Of a stretch of DNA of 64,000 bases, positions 11,777 to 23,292 are shown one piece after another (positions within the stretch are counted from its first letter, which is position 1; every line of letters begins with the position of its first letter). A model generated the notes under the pieces. The model did no database searches, had not been told where the DNA came from, and was given only the letters and a program-made list of their open reading frames with translations. The position numbers and the translations under genes are program-made. The stretch is from Drosophila persimilis (Eukaryota > Arthropoda > Insecta > Diptera > Drosophilidae): contig NW_020825298.1 of the NCBI RefSeq assembly GCF_003286085.1, positions 14,322,001 to 14,386,000 on the forward strand. Reading direction: 5' to 3'.

Positions 11777-14700
11777 GTGAGTTTTGTTTTGGAAATTAAT
11801 CCAAAAATCTCTAAAATTAAGGTTTTTATAAAGGGAATCTTTTAAAAGCGATCTTTCAACTAAACAAATTTGTCCTAGCTTCAAAAATATCTTTGTTGTC
11901 CTTTTGGAAGGACAACTTTCTTAAGCGTCCTTAAAACGACATTTTTGCTCTATATTGGCCGGAAAAATTAGTCAGTCTCATACAAATTATGCATACACTC
12001 CTCCAAAACCATATTCAAGGATAACGTACTAAAGGACAAGACCTTAGGGAAGAAATCTCCCTTCTACAAAAGAAAATACCAATTAAGTTTGTGGGTGTTT
12101 GTTACACGGAAATTGTATTGAATAACGACATTCTTTAACCTGTTTTGGCTAACCCTGCGTATACGCAATGCAAATAGAAACTCTCCTCCAGAAGAATTCC
12201 CGTTTGTGTGTCTCTGAACCTACGTCAAACCCAAAGGTATTACGTCAATGATAGGCCGAAAAAAGAGTATCATAATAGATCTATAAATGAGCAATCAGAG
12301 TAAAAATCACACATACGCCCCATGATGCATGCATGATACCCGGTGGTTATTTCATCGATTACCGCAATGCATCGCAGTAGTGACTCTTGGAAAAAAACAA
12401 AGACACACACCCCCTAAACGCGTGAAACAGGGCCACCTGTTCTAAACCGATTCCTGGGTGACTCAACTCTTAATTAGCCTAAGAATCGTCCCCCTTTTGA
12501 GTCATCATGACAGTAGGCCAATATATTCATTATAAATGTACTATATTATATCGCTCTACGAATTCGAATTTTGATAATGACTCGATGGATGTTCCAGAGG
12601 GGTTTCCTAAGTATTCGTGAGTCACCCAGTTTCGGGTGTGAGTCACTTTAAAGGGGTCTTAACCTAGCCACTTGACAGGATCATGAGACCTGCGCTATAA
12701 ACGTGATAGTGCGGCCGGCCACACGCGTGATTCGTCTTGAAGATCCAACTGATAGAAATGGAGAGGTATAAATCGTTGTCATTAAGGATTACGCACTCGA
12801 ACGGTGAGAGATTAAATGAATACATTATTAATATAAGTATTTTCGAGTATTACTTAATAATCAAAGCTTTAATGACGATGCGAAATCAAAGGGTTTATCG
12901 CAGTTAATCGATTAAGCTGGCTGTTTGCGATAAATTACTTTCATAAAAGACCTCATCCGAAAACTAGAAATATTCCATCTGGAAATATTCCATAATAATA
13001 TGATAACCTTTTTGCCACAAATGGATCTTTTGCAGCTGCCTATCTAGTACCGAAACGCACTGTACTATTATTGTATGGCGAATTTTATCTAAAAGATATT
13101 TAGCTAATTTCGTGTCTGAAGGTCAGTGGCAGCGTCAGGCCCCGAGGGAATACATAAACAAAAACAACAAATCACGAAATAACATTAACTGGCAAAAATT
13201 TCGAGCATTTCTATCGTTTCTTTTTTTAATCTCTGGAAACTGATATTGAGGTATTTATGTGCACAGGAAATTGTTGTCGCTGGGAAACAACAGCAGCAAC
13301 AAAAATCACAAAAAGTATAACGATTATCGAACAAAAGAACACAAAAGTTAATGCTGTTATCGCTATCGCGAAAAAATAATATTCGCCAGAGTTGATATAC
13401 TATATATAATTTTTGCCTCTTCGTCGTTTCGGGTCGGGCTGGTCCGGGTTCTTGGGTTGTCGTAGCTGCGTTCATTCACGTTCCACCTGTTGACAGTTAT
13501 CGGCGCAGTCGACTGCGGAACGCTTATCACCTGCTCCGACGATATTCAAATTGTACCTAAAAATCGTGTGGGAGCAGCTCTGCCCTTCTTTTATGAATGG
13601 AATGGCATCAGAACCGTGCTTAAATTATCTCTCTTAACTCTAGTTGGATGCCAGTTTATGAGGAAGTAGTGCTTCCCGTCGATAGCGAATCTGCTTATGT
13701 GCTGCAGTATTTTTTTTGGCTAGTCATTATGAATGGGGAAACTCATGAATTGGTGGGCGGAAATGTTTCAGATAGATAATGAATACATGTGGGTCCGATA
13801 GCTTCTATCTGGATATATCAGAATGATAAATGGGATCAAACAAGGGGGAGAGAATGAATGTTCTGTTGATCTTTGACTTATTCAAGGTTCTTTTACTATG
13901 CATTCCTTATCGAAGAAATTCAGTTCCCGAAATATGCGCAAAATCAAAGCTTCCAACTCAGTTTGTTTACCAAAAAGCTGAAGCTATCAATGAAATTGAT
14001 TTGCCATTGCCAGAACCTTGACAATAGTCACGATATTATGTCATATAATTCACTCTGTTAATCATTTATCGTACTTTTCATCTTTGAACCCCGTCTTTAT
14101 GGTCAAAATAATCGCTCTCACGAGTATTTTTGGCACTCTTCAGACTACAACGGGCATAGCCAATATAATTAACACCGATATTTATAGAACTCCAAGGAGC
14201 AACAAAGTTTTTCAAGTGTTTTATCTCCATCATAAAATATCATTGAAGGCACACAACCGCAGTAAAAGAAAGCCTTATCGGACTGTATAGAGAAAATGTT
14301 CATTATATTTTTGACAATTCGGTTAATTCACAAACGAAACTTCGGCCTATCATGAAGGGGGGTGGGGTGGGGTAGGAGACATCACATGACAAGCTCGTGA
14401 GCAGGAGGAAACACCGTAACCAGATAGAGGGAGACCAGAGACCTTTATTAAACACCAGACCCGACCCGACCAGCCTACCCCATTATGTTTCGTATTGAAA
14501 CGCACACAGGCAACAACAATAAACATTTGTTTTTTTTTTGTTTTTTGTTTTTGGATACGAGTATCTTGCTAGGGATACATACACAGCTCTGTCGTCTCAG
14601 CGGAGTGTATTCTAACGCCAAAAAAATGAAAAAAGCCGGTTCGCAGACATGCGTAATGTTCATCGAGTATCTGTGTACACACAAATTTGTCAATGTTTGC

Positions 14701-15899
14701 GGGTGTGTGTGTGTGTGCTGCCAAAAAATTTGTGTATCTGTAGGCAGGCAGGCAGCAGGCACCCTCATCACGGCCTCTACTCGTTCTACCTACTGACAAA
14801 TCCGCCATATTTTTATACCCCGTAGTAAGCTTGTGGATGTTGAAGGGGTGTCACCGTTTAGTGGCTTGTAACAGGAGGAGGAAAGGGTATCCGAGACCTC
14901 AAAAGGAGTGATTTGGCTAGAGAGAGAGAGAGAGAGAGGTTTTTGTGTAGTCTCATTGAAATAACGTTTATTAAACAGGCACACCTGATACCTCCAAGTA
15001 ATGGGTATCGTTGAGTGCAAATACCCCATCTAATACCTCTCTTACTTGTTGTGCTTGCGTTTGCTCAAAATTGGTATCGTTGCTGGGAGCGTTTTCTTTA
15101 AAGTTTTTGTTGATTCTATTGCCTGTTTGTTTATCAAGTTCTCATGATACTCATCGTGTAGTATATGTTTGTGTGTATCCCTATTTTTCCACTCTCCCTC
15201 TCCCTCTCTATCTCTGATTTGTGGCTGTTTTTTTGGTACTTATATAAATGCTTGAAAAATACAACAACAAAATGTTGACCTTGGTTAACAAATTTTATAG
15301 CAGTTTCTGTTTTCATTCTTATTTCTTTGTTCTAATTGCCAAATGACTCGACTCGATCTTCGCCCCTCCCTCGCTCTGCCCCTCCCCCTCCCCCACCCCT
15401 ATGCTATATTATTTTTTATTTTGTGCGAAAAAGTTTTCTGTGGTCAGTAATTTGTTGCTTTTTCAGTTTGGTCTTAGTTTTTATTTGGAATTTCCATTTA
15501 GAAAAAATATTTGTTGTCGCCGTGGTTTGATAACCGCCACCGTCCCATGTTCATTCTTAGAAATCCCAACAGTCAACACGTGTCGGAAATGCCTCTGATA
15601 AGGTATTCGCCCGGAAACCAGTCCATGGATACTTTGTTTTAGCTTTGAAATTCGTTGTGCAAAGAATTGGTAGAGTTTATCTTAAGATCTTATCAAAGGA
15701 TTTGATCTTTGGCTCCAAAAAAAGCTGCAATTATAATAGAATATCAGTGTTTTTCTAATTCCAAAACATCTTAGAAAGAATAATGGTCTAAACAGACGTT
15801 TATGTTTGCTAAAATTAGAAAAATTTACTGTGTACCTTCGTGAATTCTATATAGAATACCTTTTTTATTCAATTATATAAAAAATATTTTCCATATGGA

Positions 15900-16640
15900 A
15901 GCCCTATAGGAACAATGCATGCATTGGCATTGCGTTGCGCCCTCCTCTGCCGCTGCCTCGGTCAGCGTTGCAGCTGCTGCAGTTGTGGTTCGTTCTGCTG
16001 CGCCTCTGCTCCTCGCATTTGAAGCAGCTTTGCACGCGCGTGTGTGTGTGTGTATGTATGTGTCCTTTGGCTGTGCAAAAAGAAGAAAATACAACAATAA
16101 AAATGTTTGCCAAGTTCAAGGACAAGACTGCAGCAGCGACGCGTCGCGTCACTTTTTGACGCTGGTCGTTGGCTGTACATACAAAATGGCGAGTGCCCCT
16201 CTGTGCACTGTTGCAAGCTTCGTAAGCACTCTCTCTCTCCCTCTCGCACGAAACTTTCCATTTTGTTATGCGCATTTGATTATACCCATGGGAGAGAGAG
16301 GGTATTATGTGTTCGAAGAGAAGTTTGCGACTCGAAAGAAGGAAGAACAACGGAGAAATACAGGAACAGTAGATCTGCAGGGCATATACTATGGGTTTCT
16401 ATAGCAACTCTGCATTTTAAAGGGTATCACATCTTCGTGTGTTGCCCGATGTTACCCCTTCCTTGAGTGTTTTCAATTTTTGGGCTTGTCCGAGTGTTCA
16501 CTGTACCGAACTTCATTTGAAGGCCACTGCTGCAGCCGTCACTGCTGCTGCAGCGCTGCCTGCCGCAGTTGCTGGAATTCAAGTTCAAGGCGGAATCGTC
16601 GGCTCTCCGCTCTGCAGTACGGCTGTCCCTCTCTGGCACT
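15900..16640. promoter_or_regulatory. GC-rich candidate regulatory island in Kr-h1 intron
   Basis: The island has a YY1/Pho-type AAAATGGCG (16183-16191), a CGACGCGTCGCGTC palindromic phrase (16138-16150) related to one in island B, runs of GCTGCTGCAG, and a CTCTCTCTC GAGA-factor tract (16229-16245). Open frames occur on both strands and overlap, which argues against coding. I infer regulatory DNA. Confidence 0.35.
16282..16345 (+). repeat. Short transposon-type relic (TATACCC...GGGTATTAT)
   Basis: A TATACCC/GGGTATT inverted pair is followed by AGAAGTTTGCGAC. This phrase recurs widely in Drosophila intergenic DNA, usually as part of transposon remains. A related copy lies at 17822-17860. It is too short to assign to a family. 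Confidence 0.3.
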
Positions 16641-17821
16641 CAATTAGCAGGCGCTCACTAAAAATGAGCTGGGACTTGATTGCATTGTGCTCCGATTAAG
16701 CAAGAATAAAAGCAACAATCACACAGCGCACTGATTTCTAAGGGAGCTTGCGAAATAATACGTGTGTGGATGCTCTGTTGATAACATTTTGCCGCTTAGG
16801 TTTGGTCAGTGATAATTGAGCAAAGAACCCAAATGTCTAACCATTGATTCAGGTTTTTATTTGGCAAACAACCTGCCAAACGTGTTTTTGCCAAAAGAAA
16901 AAAAAAACACGCGATATTTCTATATGTGTTCGACGGTATATAGTAGTTTTTTGTTTTGGGGATCTCTTTTGGCGAGTGACTGTTTCGGATTCGGATTCGG
17001 ATTAGTTTAAAATAAATTGCAAGAATGCCATCGGTGGACGGATGTCTCACCCCATGAATGGCCCATGACGCACTCGGGAGCTGCAAATCGTGGGTGCCGC
17101 TCACAGAAATGTAATTTTCGATGAAACACAACGGAAACGAGAACGGAAATTGAATTTCAATTGAAACAATTGGGCTTTGAAAGGAACCAACCACAAGAAG
17201 GTTTAAATAAATGCGAATTTTAAGGGATACTCGTATACATTCCCCTTTAACGAAAATAAAACACAGCGAGAGATCTCAAGCCTTCGAGGAAATGCATATC
17301 CGAACTCAAATTGAACAAAGATTGAACCAGTTTGGAAAACACACGCCCCCTGGGATACGCCTTTTCAAAAATTGTTAATCACCAAAGTTATTTTCATTGC
17401 CCGGAAGCTCCCAGATCTCATCCCCATCCCCATTTCCCCATCACTGAAACCCGTTCTGCTGCCAGAATGCAATTCCCGAAAATTTCCAAAGACCGTCTGG
17501 CACTCCCCCCACCAAAAACAAAAAATATATATCACCTGGGCCCGTCGTCCGTCTGGCGTCATTCATTTGCTGATTATTTTTAAAATGTCATAAACATGTT
17601 CATATGTACATATATGTATTTCAAATTTATTTCGAGAATAAGAACAAGCACGAAGAACGTAAAAAGTACAAAAAATGTTAAGTAAAGTGTATGTCTGCGC
17701 TCCTTCCATCCTCTTTCTTTCACCCCTTTTGCTGCTTGCAGCGGACAAAAGGAGGAAAGAAGAAAGAAAAAAGAAAACACTTGTGCATGCCGCCTCCTTT
17801 TTCGATGTTGCACCTTTCCGA

Positions 17822-17860
17822 GAGGGTATTATAACTTTAAGCAGAAGTTTACACCCTCAA
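17822..17860 (+). repeat. Second relic of the GGGTATTATAA...AGAAGTTT phrase
   Basis: It shares GAGGGTATTAT and CAGAAGTTT in the same order and spacing as the 16282 copy, with diverged bases between. Probably an old repeat fragment. Confidence 0.3.
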
Positions 17861-18559
17861 AATTCATAGGTACTCACTACTTAAGGCTTGACAGAACCCA
17901 ACGAATTTCGATCAGCATCAGATTGCATTATTTAAGGCTTTTCCCAGCCAAATTTCACTCTTTAAGGGTATCCAGAGCTTCGTTGTGGCTTCGCCTACTC
18001 TTTGAGACTGTCTCTTCTGCCTGTTGGTATTTTTTGTGGATTGTACTCGTATGTACAAGTATTTTTATTGTATTTATTTTTGAGGTTTTCACAAAATTTT
18101 ATGTATTGACTGTGGTTGTTGTTGCTGCTACAGGCACGATCGTCGGGGTCTCCCCTGAAACCCCCCACAGTCCGCCAAGCAGCAGCTGAAATTTCGACAA
18201 AATGAAAGAACATCTCTCTTTCTCTCTCTCACTTACACACACCAACACATGCTCAATTTGTTTTCGGATTTCTTTTCTTTACATTTTTCGAACAAAATAT
18301 CGTTGAGCTTTTTTGTTGGTGTTGTGTTGAACGAGTAGTTCGTTGACCCTTTTGTATGGCAAATGTTGGAATGAGGTTGGCTGCCTGCTGCTAGATATGT
18401 CGTTTTTCTGTGTAGGGAAGCGTTTTTCTGTGGAGCGGTTTGTATGTCCTAAAGCTTCAACGCAGTAATATTCTAGAATTTTGCAACCAAATCTTGGGAA
18501 TACTCATCTTTAAAAATTATATAAATGAATAATTCTTCACACAAAAAGGTTTAAAAAAG

Positions 18560-19610
18560 TATGCAATGCAAAAATCGTGCACTCACACATAGAGGCCGAT
18601 TCCATGCACACACCAACACTCATACAGAGGCCCTGTACTGCGTGCACTCACACACACACACACAGAGGCCTGACTGCACTGCTGCTCTGCCAGCGCCAGC
18701 TGCACAGCTAACGTTAGCAGCAGCGTCAAGCTTTTGCTGCACTCTCACACTCTCAATGTCGCCATTCGCACTCCCATACTACCACACAGTCGCCTCGCCT
18801 CGCTTCGTTTCGTTCTCGTTGTTGTCTTGAACTTGAACTACACGTGGAGGGCGTGAAAATGTTTTCGACACGCGCACGAAACAGCTCTCAGCATGGCGTT
18901 GCCATAAGGAGGCCGTGCATGAGTTTTCGACGTCAGAGACAGCAATGCGCGTGCTAGCAACATCGGCAGCAGCACTCTCCCCCTCTCCCACTCTCTCTCA
19001 CTGTCTCTCTCTCTCTCTTTTTCTGGTTTGTCATGAGTAAGCCTGTTGTTGCAGCAGCAGAGCAGCGCAGCCGTGGGTGGGCCCCTGTCGCCTGCCTGGG
19101 GGAGGAGGAATGTCAAACGAAAGGGAAGGTTGTGCCTGATGCGCCATTTTCTTGCTAAAAAAAGTGAAAACCTGTCATTGGGGGTAGGTGGCTGCATGAA
19201 GCTTTAAGTTTTCCTGCAAAATTTGTTGCATTTTCCATGGAAAAATATTAAATTTCGCCAGATATCGAAATGTTGGATGATTCCATTACGCCACAATTTC
19301 TAGATCTGTCATTATATTATGTGCACGCGCGACAGCCCTCTCCATCTCTTGCTACTGTGCTCTCCCCATCCCTCTCCTCCTACTGTGCTGCGTCATTTAC
19401 AGTTTGATTGTGCTCTCGACCTCTCTCTCTCACACCACACTCTCGCTCGCTGATTACTCGCCCGACGCGCTGCTTGCTTGCTTTTTGACCTAGGCCAACC
19501 GCTGTCGCCCCCACGCAAAATGTGCGTGGCCTAACAGCTGCGTCGCTGCCGAAGAGGGCAGGGGCAGCGGCAGAAGCAGAAGCAGCGGCCGCGGCAGCGC
19601 AGCCCAAAGT
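18560..19610. promoter_or_regulatory. GC-rich candidate regulatory island C in Kr-h1 intron
   Basis: The largest of the islands. It carries the E-box plus motif pair (18841-18931), a CGCCATTTT Pho/YY1-type site (19142-19150), GAGA/CTCTC tracts (18981-19019) and CA runs. Overlapping open frames on both strands (for example 18838-19197 and 18779-18991) reflect composition. This is the best candidate in the window for a hormone-responsive Kr-h1 enhancer. Confidence 0.45.
18841..18931. promoter_or_regulatory. Putative juvenile-hormone response element and motif pair (cluster C)
   Basis: CACGTG at 18841-18846, read on the minus strand, sits in GCCCTCCACGTG. The kJHRE core described from Bombyx Kr-h1, as I remember it, is GGCCTCCACGTG, which differs at one of 12 positions. 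Directly adjacent on the plus strand is GGGCGTGAAAATGTTTTC (18849, continuing GAC), then GGCCGTGCATGAGTTTTC (18911, continuing GAC). Met/Gce with Taiman bind such E-boxes to induce Kr-h1. The element match is seen in the sequence; its function here is inferred. Confidence 0.5.
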
Positions 19611-22600
19611 CAGACTTCGTGTCTAGACCTTCGCAATATAAATAAAAATATATATACTCATGTAGCCTCTACGTATACTCGTTATACACCAAAAATATAG
19701 TTTAATTTCTAGAAATATTCCATCCTAGAATATAACATTTATATTTGTAAACCAAAAAGGGTATCTAAGTAAATATTTATTATGCATATATTTGCCTTGG
19801 GAATCATCGATCTGAAGAGCTCTTGCCCCCAAAGATAGCCTTCGTTTATTGTTGTGATAGTTCCCCCAGAGATTTTCCAAGGAATCCCCATTAGCAGGGG
19901 GATTTTCCACACATAAAAACACTGCACTTCCTTATAAATGTCAACCCATGGGAATTTCCGAGCTACGCCCCTTTGCCACGAGTATCATTATCTTATCGCT
20001 CCCATAGTTTCTTCCGTTTTGAAGAGCTACAGCAAATAGTGTATTCATTGAGTATATTGAAATTTCCCACAAAGAATCGTACTAAAATGGACAACCGAAC
20101 CTCTAGTTTTCTAGTTCTATCTTATCGCGTGGGCTCATCGAACTTTGTTTTTATTAAACCGAAAGCTAGTGAAAAATCATACAAATAAGTGCGCTGCGCT
20201 CCGATTGCTGTAATGGATATGCGGGGACAGAGCAGAGCACAGAAAATACCCAGAAATAAATACATAAACAAATGGTGAATGAAGCCGCGGGAGAGAGAAT
20301 GAAAAAGCTTACAATTTGCTTATATTTAAATGTTCATTGACCCCATCAAAAGTCCGCGAAAGAAGAAACCCAAAACGAACACCAAGCCCAGTCACAGCCA
20401 CAGACCCAGACCCAGACTCAACAAACCCCATACCATATCATACACCTACGAAAAGGTAGGGTAGCGGGCAGAGAGCGGGGGGAATCTGTAGATTTAGGTG
20501 TAGCTCCGAGGGTCGGGGTGTTTATGGAAGCTTAAGTGGATTTTGGGTGGGATATAAATAGTCACGAAGGGGGGGAAATATTTAATACTGATTAAGGGTC
20601 TAAGGTGCATAATTAGTTTAGCTTTATGATTTAATAATCCGTAGCTAAGCAACGTATTAGGTATTTAATGGAACGTTTTTGGGAAGTATGGATGATTTGA
20701 GTACTATTTCTGTATGTATATTTCATTTGGATTCGATTTTCTACCACTTTTTCTACGATTTTCTTCTACGATTTTCTTCTACCACTAGAATGCAGAGGAA
20801 ACTGTTGAAAACTGGCAAATTTTCATTAAAATACTTCTTTTGGAAGTACATCTTATTATCCATCCAAAACATAAGTTATCTCTTTTATAAAAGGTCTTCC
20901 CGTCAAGCAACTTTACTGATCTATCCAAACATGATCATTAAAACCCACCGTCCTACACCTCATACCTTATACGCCCAGCTACAACACGATCCCAAGACCA
21001 GTTTCAAAAGCCGCTCCATTTCAGAGCTATCCCAACAAAATAACGGCACTTCGACTCGGTCAATATGGCGGCGAGAGATATGAGACAGAAGCGGGAGACT
21101 TCTCCGCCACTTCTCTCTTTCCTAGTATCTCTATCTCTGCTCGGCAACAACGAACCATCCACCCATCCATCCTAACATCCGATCATTGACCGTGCCATGC
21201 GTTGCACGGTGCACGGGGCTTTTGGTTTGCTTTCAACCTCATAATAGATAAATGTATTTTTCCTATGAAGCATTTTCGGTGTTTTGTTGTTCTGGTCTTA
21301 CCTTCAGAAACTACAGAGATGGTGGAGAGAGGGGAGAGGAGAGCAGAGCAGAGCAGAGCGGAGCGATCGTTTCCCCACACAGAGATACTCTCGTATACCC
21401 ACACAGAAATAGTTTTTGTGTCGAATGTTAATGAACTTTTGCGCTAGTTTTAACGTACAGCCCGAATAAACATCACAACAACAACAACAAAAAAGCTGAC
21501 AAAAGTTTTTTGAACTTGCCTTCCACACAAAAAAGTTTTTTGAACATTTGCTTTTTGTTCTCCGGTTGTTTCTGTCTTTTTCTTTTGGGAGGGTTTCTCA
21601 TATTTTTTGAGTTGTCGAAGGTGGAACTTGGTCGTTGGCTTTCTATAGATAGATATCTGGTGAGGAGAGATCTATGAGGTGGGGAGAACGAACACCAATG
21701 AGTTATTAGTTGTGGGATCTACAGTGAAAGTAAAGTGAAGCGTGGAAATAGAACAGATAATCCTCAGGGAAAAGTAAGGATATAGATATGATGGGTAAAT
21801 CCCTAGAGAAAAGTACAAGTAAAAGATTATTTTCTAATAATTCTCATATGTATATCTCTGCGATTAGCTTTCTGTTCTATAAATGTACTTTGAGACGCTA
21901 TAAATACCATTCATATACAACAAATTAATGAAAGTACTTGTGATGCTATCTATATTATCGGCTAATTACCAGCTTTACGATCATAATAGCGTTTTATGAT
22001 CTCGAAAAATCCCACACTTCAAACGACATTGTGCAAGGCATACGCATATGCCATATATAAACCCCAGCCATAGGATCTTTATCCACAAACGGTTTGCACT
22101 ATAGTCGAATGCTATTTTTGGTCTTTATTTATTATGTATTTTGTTTTTTGGGGGAATGTTGCTTTTAGATACCGGAATTATATAGATTAAAACCGCCAGA
22201 GTCATCATGACTAAGACAGATTGCGAAATAAGCTGAGATAAGAATTTGATTTATTTTATAATGACTCATTTCATTCCGTACTCCAGCACCGAATCATAGG
22301 GAATTTATTCTGGTGGTCTGACCAGAAATTCCCCTGCAACTCACTCAAACGCACTCAAAAATGTCCCTCTTCGAACATTCAACGCTCAAACAATTTTCCA
22401 ATTTGAAGGGAAATTTCAGATCAAATGGGAACATTTTCTTGTTGGTTTTTTGGTGGTTGGTTTTTCCTGTTTTCGGGTTTTGGGGGGTTCGAGGCAGATT
22501 TTTCGGCCACTCACCCACCAGTCTCCGTTGCAACATCAGACCTAGAACTACATAGATACGCGTGCGGCAATGTGAACACTCCCGGTACTCCCCGGTTTTC

Positions 22601-22691
22601 GACTCATCTGAGATCCATATCCCAGTGGCGGTTGCGGTTTGCGGTGGCGGTTGCGGTTGCTGTGCGGTGCAAAGTGTGTGTATCGACAAAA

Positions 22692-22949
22692 ATGACTGAT
22701 TTCTCAATGAACGATATCTTGAGATCGTTTAGAAAAATGCGCATGAACAAGAGCACCGGTCAGGGCGGACACCACCAGTATCATCATCCCCAGCAGCGGC
22801 AGCAGCAGCAGAATCATCCTCAGAATATCCAGGCCTATCAGCACACCTATCCCGTGCAACAGTCCAAGGATTTGAAGAAAATCATCAAAATCATTAAGAA
22901 GAATCTGATCAAAGAGAAAATCACTCGGCAAATGAAGATTCTTGTTTAA
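22692..22949 (+). CDS. Small 85-aa protein or upstream frame before Kr-h1
   Basis: An ATG in good context (CAAAAATG) opens an 85-codon frame. Codon use is Drosophila-like, with C/G endings (atc, aag, cag, aac) unlike the AT-rich flanks. The protein starts MTDFSMNDILRSFRKM, has a His/Gln-rich middle and ends in a basic amphipathic stretch with alternating Lys and Ile (DLKKIIKIIKKNLIKE), followed by KITRQMKILV. I do not recognise the family. The frame is open further upstream to an ATG at 22425, but that part looks like leader sequence. AATAAA signals follow at 22958, 23002 and 23027, so it could be a tiny separate gene. Alternatively it is the first cistron of the Kr-h1 transcript, whose coding start lies 343 bases downstream. 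Confidence 0.5.
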   Translation: MTDFSMNDILRSFRKMRMNKSTGQGGHHQYHHPQQRQQQQNHPQNIQAYQHTYPVQQSKDLKKIIKIIKKNLIKEKITRQMKILV

Positions 22950-23292
22950 AAGAACGAAATAAATCCATAAATTATAAACAACTAAATAACTTTTTAAAAC
23001 TAATAAATCTGAAAAAAAAAACTTAGAATAAAACCTAGTATAATCTTATGAAAAACCAAGGACTGATGGAACAAACAAACTGACTAAAATGCTGCTAAAG
23101 TCTGATTTTTATAAACCCCAATGAACGAATCAATTTTATATGGACTTTATCACTATTTAAACGAAAAGATCTCCTAACGCAAGAACCTGATGGAACTGAA
23201 AACTGGAAAAGATTTACACTTTTCCCGGCGAACAATGAATGGACTTTAGAAATCAATCAAAAAAACCCCCACTATACCATTAAGACTCGAAG

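Larger units (their letters stand above)
11777..22600 (+). other. Kr-h1: Probable long first intron of Kr-h1
   Basis: This stretch follows the leader-exon donor and precedes the Kr-h1 coding exons. It is mostly AT-rich and contains no convincing coding exon. GC-rich islands at 15.9-16.6 and 18.6-19.6 kb are described separately. A CACGTG E-box lies at about 15575, and simple (GT)n runs occur at about 14704 and 16040. Intron status is inferred from gene order, since the leader exon itself is a prediction. Confidence 0.4.

Noticed and set aside
11263-11799. 178-codon frame in the candidate Kr-h1 leader exon, in phase with the 24199 acceptor
   Set aside because: It begins at GTG and contains no ATG. 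It is Arg/Ser/Pro-rich leader-like sequence and would only extend Kr-h1 by chance of phase.
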